This document shows positions 1-4,504 of a DNA stretch of 5,443 nt, in pieces. This stretch comes from an uncultured Chloroflexota bacterium (GTDB lineage Bacteria; Chloroflexota; Anaerolineae; Promineifilales; Promineifilaceae). The notes under the pieces are model-generated. The model made no database searches. It was not told the origin of the DNA and saw only the letters and a program-made list of their open reading frames with translations. Position numbers and translations under genes: made by a program. The stretch is taken from positions 1 through 5,443 of the forward strand of contig CALFEW010000903.1 in assembly GCA_937958365.1 (NCBI GenBank). The letters run 5' to 3'. Position 1 is the stretch's first letter; each line of letters opens with the position of its first letter.

Positions 1-2
1 AA

Positions 3-50
3 AACAACGGCGTCACTTCCATCGCCGTCCTGTCTGAAACCAACGAATAA
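3..50 (+). CDS. C-terminal end of a rightward gene (partial, unidentified)
   Basis: In frame 3 the first bases read NNGVTSIAVLSETNE and then a TAA stop at 48-50. The stop lies about 30 bp before a strong terminator hairpin, which is where a gene end is expected. The other two plus-strand frames either run on through the terminator or stop without such context. Only 15 residues are visible, so no family can be named. If real, the gene converges on the M28 peptidase gene. The alternative is that this is non-coding DNA that happens to be open. Confidence 0.5.
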   Translation, partial: NNGVTSIAVLSETNE

Positions 51-81
51 CCCCAACAACCTTTTCAGCGACAGGCACATA

Positions 82-120
82 AAAAAGCCCCTTCCCGGAT
101 CAGTACGGAAGGGGCTTTTT
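82..120. terminator. Strong bidirectional intrinsic terminator
   Basis: A perfect 14-bp stem (82-95 with 107-120) encloses an 11-nt loop (96-106). The core is GCCCCTTCC/GGAAGGGGC, flanked by A runs on the left and T runs on the right. Read rightward, the hairpin ends in TTTTTCTTT. Read leftward, it ends in six T. It can therefore stop both the rightward gene ending at 50 and the leftward transcript of the M28 peptidase gene, whose stop codon is at 167-169. Confidence 0.92.
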
Positions 121-126
121 CTTTGA

Positions 127-147
127 GCTAACCGCTAACCGCTAACA
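127..147. repeat. Three tandem 7-bp copies of GCTAACC
   Basis: Positions 127-133, 134-140 and 141-147 read GCTAACC, GCTAACC and GCTAACA. The block lies between the terminator and the stop codon of the peptidase gene, in the 3' untranslated region of the leftward transcript. It is a short tandem array with no visible coding role. It could be a slippage-prone microsatellite or a remnant of an intergenic repeat family. Confidence 0.7.
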
Positions 148-166
148 ACTATCAAACTGACAACTT

Positions 167-1531
167 CTACGGCTGCAACAAAACTTCAGGGGAAAAAAGG
201 GAGACACGGCCGTTTTCCGTCAGCGCCGCCATACTTAAGGCATACGTCGTGCCCGGCGTCAGGTCGGTAATGGCTACCTGCCCGGCCTCGTCGGCCCGGA
301 CAAAGCGAAAAGGCGCATAATCCACAGCGCCCACCGGCCGAAAAGACAACACATAGCCCGCCGCCGCCGGGTCTACCGGCCAGGTAAGCACCACCGCGCC
401 GGGATTGCCCGTCGGCGAAACCGCCGGGGGAGCGGGCTGCGGCGGCGCGCCAATCATATTGGCAACGGCCGTCAGGCTCAACTGGGTTATCTGCCGCAAA
501 TAGTTGTAGTCCAGCGCATCGGACGTATCCAACGCATTGTGGTTCCGGTTCGGGTCTTCCTCAGATTCGGTCAGGCGCAGAGCCGGGATGCCCACTTCCA
601 AAAAAGTCATGTGGTCGCTGTAACGCCCTTCCCTGTCCACCCCATCCATCATCGTTATGTCAAACGTTGGCAAATACAGGCCGCCCACAAAATCCAGGTA
701 ACGAGCCAGTTGGCGCGGCGGCGACGTATCTGGTCCCGGCGAAAAGACCCGCACCGACTGGGGAATGCCGGGACGCCCGCCCACAATGTCCAGATTCAGC
801 ACGGCATCCACGCCGGAGCGATCCAACAGCCGGTTGGTCACGTAATGGCGGCTGCCGTGCCGCCCCTGCTCCTCGGCGGCAAAAGCGATGAAGATCACGT
901 CCTGATTCCAGGTCTGGGAACTCAGCACGCGGGCGATTTCCATCATGGCGGCCACGCCGGAGCCGTTGTCGTCGGCGCCGGGGGCGCGGCTGCTGCCATC
1001 GTTGGGATCCATAGGGCGAGAATCGTAATGAGCGGTCAGGATCACGGCTCCGGGCGCGGAACCATTGCCGGGTAACGTGGCAATGACGTTTTGCTGATCG
1101 GTCGTCAGGCCATTGAGGGTGAGCGGAAAACTGTCGAATTCAACCTGGAGACGGCCGTTTCCCACCCGCAAAAACTCGTTATACACCCACAAACGGGTGG
1201 CCCCCAGACCAAAATCCGGCCGATCTATCACGCTAAACGTGCTGCGCGTGCCAAAAGACTCCAACGTTTGCACGTAACCCACCAACTGCTGCTGCGAAAC
1301 CGAATCGAGCAGCGCCTGGATATCCGGGTCACGCGCCGGCACGATGGTACTCACCGGGTTAAACACGACGTTTTCCGGCAAAACGCCTTCGAGCAAAACA
1401 GCCTCCGCAGGCAAGGGGGTAGCCAGCGGTGGTGGGGTGGGAATAACCGGCTGCTGCGGCCCCTGTAACAACGAGCAAGCCACACTGGTTAACACTAACA
1501 GACCGATAAAAACGAGGAGTGGTCGGGGCAA
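167..1531 (-). CDS. Secreted M28-family zinc metallopeptidase, lipoprotein, with C-terminal FN3 domain
   Basis: This 454-residue protein is probably an aminopeptidase or related exopeptidase of family M28, acting outside the cell and tethered to the membrane. Residues 5-18 form a hydrophobic signal segment ending in a lipobox-like TSVAC, with Cys19 as the lipidation site. A Pro-rich linker (about 24-42) follows. The di-zinc ligand set is complete: H168 and D170 (TAHYDSRP), bridging D188 (GADDNGSG), catalytic E220 with ligand E221 (AFAAEEQG), D248 (LNLDIVGG) and H307 (YSDHMTF). A second Pro-rich linker (about 361-376) leads to a fibronectin type III domain (about 366-452), probably for binding substrate or cell-wall material. 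The start is unusual: only TTG at 1531 keeps the signal peptide, an in-frame TAG lies three codons upstream, and no Shine-Dalgarno is visible. The gene follows the SPFH gene by 70 bp. Exact substrate specificity cannot be read from the sequence. Confidence 0.9.
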   Translation of the reverse strand: MPRPLLVFIGLLVLTSVACSLLQGPQQPVIPTPPPLATPLPAEAVLLEGVLPENVVFNPVSTIVPARDPDIQALLDSVSQQQLVGYVQTLESFGTRSTFSVIDRPDFGLGATRLWVYNEFLRVGNGRLQVEFDSFPLTLNGLTTDQQNVIATLPGNGSAPGAVILTAHYDSRPMDPNDGSSRAPGADDNGSGVAAMMEIARVLSSQTWNQDVIFIAFAAEEQGRHGSRHYVTNRLLDRSGVDAVLNLDIVGGRPGIPQSVRVFSPGPDTSPPRQLARYLDFVGGLYLPTFDITMMDGVDREGRYSDHMTFLEVGIPALRLTESEEDPNRNHNALDTSDALDYNYLRQITQLSLTAVANMIGAPPQPAPPAVSPTGNPGAVVLTWPVDPAAAGYVLSFRPVGAVDYAPFRFVRADEAGQVAITDLTPGTTYALSMAALTENGRVSLFSPEVLLQP

Positions 1532-1545
1532 TGGATGCTAGGAAA

Positions 1546-1584
1546 CTGGAGATTAGAGCCGGAAACCCCAACCCTAATCTCCAG
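1546..1584 (-). repeat. Intergenic inverted repeat (11-bp arms) between SPFH and M28 genes
   Basis: CTGGAGATTAG at 1546-1556 is perfectly complementary to CTAATCTCCAG at 1574-1584, leaving a 17-nt loop. It fills most of the 70-bp gap after the SPFH stop codon. On the minus strand the 3' arm is followed by TTTCCTAG, not a T run, so it is a poor intrinsic terminator. The arm ends only 14 nt from the peptidase TTG start and could affect its translation or protect the upstream mRNA. It resembles the larger inverted repeat before the methyltransferase gene in position and in its GTTTCC tail. Confidence 0.75.
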
Positions 1585-1601
1585 AAACGGCCGTTTAGAC
1601 C

Positions 1602-2378
1602 TTATTTGTTCTTATCTTCACTCTTCGGCATAAACAAAGACAACATTTCCACCGGGACGGGGAAAATCGTCGTCGTGTTCTGCTCGACGCCAATTTCCAG
1701 CAGCGTTTGCAGATAACGCAGCGTCATTGCGCCTGGTTCTTGCCCCATAACGCGGGCCGCTTCGGCCAACTGCTGCGAAGCCTGCAATTCGCCTTCCGCA
1801 TGGATCACCTTAGCGCGCCGTTCCCGCTCCGCTTCCGCCTGACGAGCCATCGCCCGCACCATTTGCGAGTTCAACTCCACGTCTTTGATCTCGACGATGC
1901 TCACTTTAACGCCCCAGGGTTCGGTCGCCTCGTCAATGATACGCTGCAACTGCTCGTTGATAGATTCGCGATCTTGCAGCAGTTGGTCCATCATGGACTG
2001 GCCGATCACGTTTCGCAGGCTGGTTTGGGCAATCAACCACGTCGCCCGACGAAAATCTTCTATTTGAATCACGGCGGCCGTGGGGTCTATCACCCGGAAA
2101 TAAACCACCGCGTTCACCTTCACCGTCACGTTGTCGGTGGTGATGGCTTCTTGGGCCGGCACGTCCAGAGTAATGGTGCGTAAATCTACCTTTACCATGC
2201 GTTCGATAAAGGGGATCAGCAAGAACAAACCCGGACCACGCGCTCCCATCACGCGGCCTAAACGGAAAATAACGCCGCGTTCATATTCCTGTACAACCCG
2301 AATCGAGGCTCCAAACAGCACAGCCAGACCCACAATCAGGATGCACAAAATGGGGATGAAACCCGTTAACAAATTCAT
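1602..2378 (-). CDS. SPFH/band 7 (stomatin-like, slipin) membrane protein
   Basis: A 258-residue stomatin homologue of the bacterial and archaeal slipin type, a membrane scaffold that oligomerises at the cytoplasmic membrane. Residues about 6-27 form the single N-terminal membrane segment. It leads straight into the band 7 domain (about 28-180), with typical VQEYERGVIFRLGRV, GPGLFLLIPFIERMVKVDLR, VYFRVIDP and EPWGVKVSIVEIKDVEL motifs. A charged Ala/Glu/Arg-rich coiled coil follows (about 176-210), then a C-terminal hydrophobic patch. Length is normal for the family. I choose the ATG at 2378 over the in-frame ATG at 2402, because an AAGGAGA Shine-Dalgarno lies correctly before 2378, inside the longer reading. 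Slipins usually pair with an NfeD protease gene, and none is adjacent here. The gene has its own 208-bp upstream spacer and is probably transcribed separately from the DMT gene. Confidence 0.93.
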   Translation of the reverse strand: MNLLTGFIPILCILIVGLAVLFGASIRVVQEYERGVIFRLGRVMGARGPGLFLLIPFIERMVKVDLRTITLDVPAQEAITTDNVTVKVNAVVYFRVIDPTAAVIQIEDFRRATWLIAQTSLRNVIGQSMMDQLLQDRESINEQLQRIIDEATEPWGVKVSIVEIKDVELNSQMVRAMARQAEAERERRAKVIHAEGELQASQQLAEAARVMGQEPGAMTLRYLQTLLEIGVEQNTTTIFPVPVEMLSLFMPKSEDKNK

Positions 2379-2388
2379 TCCAGTCAAT

Positions 2389-2394
2389 CTCCTT
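2389..2394 (-). promoter_or_regulatory. Shine-Dalgarno that fixes the SPFH start
   Basis: On the minus strand, AAGGAG lies about 10 nt before the ATG at 2376-2378. It falls within the codons that would be translated from the alternative ATG at 2402, which itself has only an A-rich stretch and no good Shine-Dalgarno before it. This supports the shorter protein. A 9-bp direct repeat, CTTTTGGGC on the plus strand (2392-2400 and 2420-2428), overlaps this site, meaning unknown. Confidence 0.75.
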
Positions 2395-2521
2395 TTGGGC
2401 AACGGCCAGGGCAGCGTTTCTTTTGGGCTACCTTACGCGCAGTTGCTAACAACATGCATACATCAAACCGCTACAGAGTTGCTTCATTGTTTGGGGGCAA
2501 AATTTGACGTATGACCACATC

Positions 2522-2527
2522 ATTATA
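2522..2527 (-). promoter_or_regulatory. Candidate -10 box for the SPFH gene
   Basis: A perfect TATAAT occurs on the minus strand in a locally AT-rich stretch of the 208-bp gap between the DMT and SPFH genes. No convincing -35 hexamer lies 16-18 bp upstream (TGCCCG or similar), so the call is weak. If used, the mRNA leader would be about 135 nt. It would contain a small GTTG/CAAC hairpin (2442-2453) and the 9-bp direct repeat near the ribosome binding site. No small gene is visible in this spacer. Confidence 0.35.
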
Positions 2528-2550
2528 TCGCTAAACAGTACGTCCGGGCA

Positions 2551-2582
2551 GCCGAAAAAGTAGCAGTCATTCGGCGCGAATG
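2551..2582 (-). terminator. Weak terminator-like hairpins after the DMT gene
   Basis: Just past the DMT stop codon, CATTCG (2568-2573) pairs with CGAATG (2577-2582) around a 3-nt loop. On the minus strand the pair is followed 8 nt later by five T (2559-2555). A competing stem, GCCGAA (2551-2556) with TTCGGC (2570-2575), shares bases with the first, so only one can form. The stems are short, so termination here is possible but unproven. Confidence 0.35.
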
Positions 2583-2586
2583 GCGC

Positions 2587-3483
2587 TTAACTGCCGCTGG
2601 AAAAAATCAGGGCTACGCCGACGAAGGCCACGGCCGTTCCCACCATGCCACGCGGGCTGACCGGCCGCCGATAGACAAAGTATTCCACCGGGATGAGCAG
2701 CACCGGCGGCAAGGCCATCAGGGTGGAGGCAATGCCCAGGCGGGTGAGCTGCACGGCCGTTAACGACAGCCAGATGCCCAAAAACGGCCCCACAAACGAT
2801 CCACCCACCATGGCCGGAAAGGCCTGCCGGTTGCCCCATTGGCGCAGCGTGTGCCTCACCTGCCCCTGAAAAGCGGCGAGGGTCCACAACAACACGGCCG
2901 CTACCAAAATACGAATGATCGTCGCCGAAATGGTGGGGAACCCGCCCACCAGGCCATATCTGGCCGTTACCAGATTGGCTACCTGGCCCAAAGCGCCCGC
3001 CAGGGCAAACATCAGGCCGCGCCAGTATTGTTTGTTCTCGACCACAGTCAACCCGGCCCGTTTTTCCGTGACGACCCAGGCCATGCCACCGACAGCCAGC
3101 AGCACGCCGGCCATCTCGAACCCGGTGACGACTTCACCAAACAAGACCCAACCAAAAACCAGGCTGAAGATAGGCACGCTCGACATCATCAACATAGACA
3201 GGCGCGGGCCAATCAGAACGTAAGCGTGAAAAAGGAAGGTATCGCCCAGCACCAGACCCAAAATACCGCTGACGGCCAGCCACTGCCAGCGAAACAATTC
3301 GACGTCCCAGGGGAAAAATGTGCCTTCCAGAAGGTAATGGGCAATCGTCAGGAACAGCAGGGCAAATAGAAGCCGGCTGCGGTTGACCACGCCGGAACCT
3401 ACGAGCCGCCCGCTGTAGCTGAAGAACATCGCGGTTAACGACCAGCAAACGGCCGTGCCAATTGCCGCCAGTTCACCCCACAT
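2587..3483 (-). CDS. EamA/DMT-superfamily transporter, probably metabolite carrier
   Basis: A 298-residue integral membrane protein with the two-fold EamA repeat: about 5-138 and 153-294, each of about five hydrophobic segments, ten in total. Family-typical stretches are LGDTFLFHAYVLIGPRLSML followed by FSLVFGWVLFGEVVTGFEMAGV in the first half. The second half has SLTAVQLTRLGIASTLMALP followed by IPVEYFVYRRPVSPRGMVG. The family moves small metabolites such as amino acids, nucleotide derivatives and S-adenosylmethionine; the substrate and direction cannot be read here. The ATG at 3481-3483 lies inside the last codons of the homocysteine methyltransferase gene, an 11-bp overlap, with a good Shine-Dalgarno upstream. 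Co-transcription and translational coupling are therefore likely, pointing to a sulfur amino acid or methyl-donor substrate (inference). Three ACGGCCGT palindromes lie in this gene, all encoding Thr-Ala-Val. Confidence 0.9.
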   Translation of the reverse strand: MWGELAAIGTAVCWSLTAMFFSYSGRLVGSGVVNRSRLLFALLFLTIAHYLLEGTFFPWDVELFRWQWLAVSGILGLVLGDTFLFHAYVLIGPRLSMLMMSSVPIFSLVFGWVLFGEVVTGFEMAGVLLAVGGMAWVVTEKRAGLTVVENKQYWRGLMFALAGALGQVANLVTARYGLVGGFPTISATIIRILVAAVLLWTLAAFQGQVRHTLRQWGNRQAFPAMVGGSFVGPFLGIWLSLTAVQLTRLGIASTLMALPPVLLIPVEYFVYRRPVSPRGMVGTAVAFVGVALIFSSGS

Positions 3484-4432
3484 CGGTTGTCCCCTTGTCG
3501 CGGAACCGGTCCCGAATCTGGCGAATGTGGGCCGGGCGCGTGCGGCAGCAGCCGCCCAGGCACGATGCGCCTAGTTTGCGCCATTCCCGGCTAAACGTGC
3601 CAAACTCCGCCGGAACCGATTCGCCAAACCAATGTTTGCGTTCTACGTCGTATGTCTCGCCGGAATTGGGATACACCACAATAGGTTTTTTTTTCACCTG
3701 GAACAGTTCGCGGATGAGGGCAGGGATGAAACGCGGTGGCGTACAATTGACGCCAACGGCCGTAACCTGCGCGAATGGGTCCAGATAGGCGGCGCATTCG
3801 GCAATAGGCGTGCCATCGCTGATATGCTGCCCATCGCGGCAGCTAAAACTAAACCAGGCCAGACGGCCGTGCGTCTCTTGCAGCAGTCGGGCCAACGCTC
3901 TGGCTTCGGCGAAAGAGGGCAGCGTCTCACAGGCCAGTAGATCGGCCCCGGCGGCCGCCAACAGACGCCAGCGCGGCTGATGCCAGGCAAACAGTCCGGC
4001 TTCGTCCAGGGCATAATCGCCACGATATTCGGAACCATCGGCCAGATAAGCGCCATAAGGTCCGACGCTGGCGGCGACCAACGGCCGTAACCGCCCTACC
4101 CGATTCGCCTCATCCGCCCAAAACTCATCTCGCGCCTGCATCGCCAATTCCACCGACAGTTGCAGCAGGCGCTCGGCTTCAACTTGCGTCATGCCCTGAG
4201 CCATAAAACCGGGGATGCTGGCCTGATAACTGGCAGTGATGGCGCAGTCGGCTCCGGCGCGGTAATAGGCCAGATGCACCCGCCGGATCACGTCCGGGTC
4301 ATCGCGCAGCAGCCGCGCCGACCAGAGGGCATCGCTGAGGTCGCAGCCCCACGCTTCCAGCTCGGTCGCCAGGCCGCCATCCAGAATAAACGCGCCGTTT
4401 TGTTGAATGAAGGGGAGAAGGGGATTGTTCAT
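3473..4432 (-). CDS. mmuM: Homocysteine S-methyltransferase (MmuM type, zinc-dependent)
   Basis: A 319-residue enzyme that transfers a methyl group to homocysteine to make methionine. In the MmuM subgroup the donor is S-methylmethionine or S-adenosylmethionine, without cobalamin. Family motifs run in order: ILDGGLATELEAWGCDLSDA (about 16-35), HLAYYRAGADCAITASYQAS (53-72), SVGPYGAYLADGSEYRGDY (122-140), DLLACETLPSF (164-174) and VVYPNSGETYD (252-262). The zinc ligands are present: C230 (GVNC) and the pair C295-C296 (GGCC). The alignment matches E. coli MmuM from memory over nearly the whole length. The ATG at 4432 fits the family N terminus, but no Shine-Dalgarno precedes it and a 16-bp inverted repeat ends nearby. 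A run of nine A (minus strand, 3694-3686) encodes KKK at 247-249 and could slip. The gene overlaps the DMT transporter gene by 11 bp. Confidence 0.94.
   Translation of the reverse strand: MNNPLLPFIQQNGAFILDGGLATELEAWGCDLSDALWSARLLRDDPDVIRRVHLAYYRAGADCAITASYQASIPGFMAQGMTQVEAERLLQLSVELAMQARDEFWADEANRVGRLRPLVAASVGPYGAYLADGSEYRGDYALDEAGLFAWHQPRWRLLAAAGADLLACETLPSFAEARALARLLQETHGRLAWFSFSCRDGQHISDGTPIAECAAYLDPFAQVTAVGVNCTPPRFIPALIRELFQVKKKPIVVYPNSGETYDVERKHWFGESVPAEFGTFSREWRKLGASCLGGCCRTRPAHIRQIRDRFRDKGTTDVG
3491..3496 (-). promoter_or_regulatory. Shine-Dalgarno of the DMT gene, inside the methyltransferase gene
   Basis: AAGGGG on the minus strand sits 7 nt before the DMT ATG and within the last codons of the upstream methyltransferase (the RDKG region). 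Together with the 11-bp gene overlap, this is the usual layout for translational coupling. Confidence 0.75.
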
Positions 4433-4441
4433 GGGAAACGG

Positions 4442-4499
4442 AAGATTGAAGATAAAAGATGGAAGGCTAAACGCGCTTTAATTTTTTATCTTCAATCTT
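4442..4499 (-). repeat. Long AT-rich intergenic inverted repeat (16-bp arms)
   Basis: AAGATTGAAGATAAAA (4442-4457) is perfectly complementary to TTTTATCTTCAATCTT (4484-4499), with a 26-nt loop. It occupies nearly all of the 72-bp gap between the GNAT stop and the methyltransferase ATG. Read on the minus strand, the 3' arm is followed by CCGTTTCCC and then ATG, with no T run and no Shine-Dalgarno. It is therefore not a standard terminator. It may mark the mRNA 3' end of the GNAT gene, affect initiation of the next gene, or be a small dispersed repeat element. Confidence 0.85.
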
Positions 4500-4504
4500 T
4501 CTTG

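Noticed and set aside
539..1075. 178-codon open frame on the plus strand opposite the M28 peptidase
   Set aside because: It is antisense to a gene with a full set of catalytic motifs. Its translation is rich in His, Arg, Gly and Ala with no recognisable domain, as expected of a GC-rich shadow frame.
1162..1200. 7-bp inverted repeat CCACCCG/CGGGTGG
   Set aside because: It lies inside the M28 coding sequence with a 25-nt loop and no flanking T run. This is likely chance in GC-rich coding DNA.
1359..1571. 70-codon minus-strand frame overlapping the start of the M28 gene, considered as a frameshifted true N terminus
   Set aside because: Its N terminus has no better signal peptide or lipobox, and the TTG frame already gives a complete lipoprotein signal joined to the domain. 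No frameshift is needed.
2379..2402. Eight-residue N-terminal extension of the SPFH protein from the ATG at 2402
   Set aside because: The extension contains the AAGGAGA Shine-Dalgarno for the ATG at 2378 and adds charged residues before the membrane segment that the family does not need.
2504..2526. TTGACG and CATTAT as a plus-strand promoter
   Set aside because: The spacing is only 11 bp and there is no plus-strand gene downstream.
2839..3369. 176-codon plus-strand open frame opposite the DMT gene
   Set aside because: Its translation is Gln/His-rich and of low complexity, and it lies antisense to a clear ten-helix transporter.
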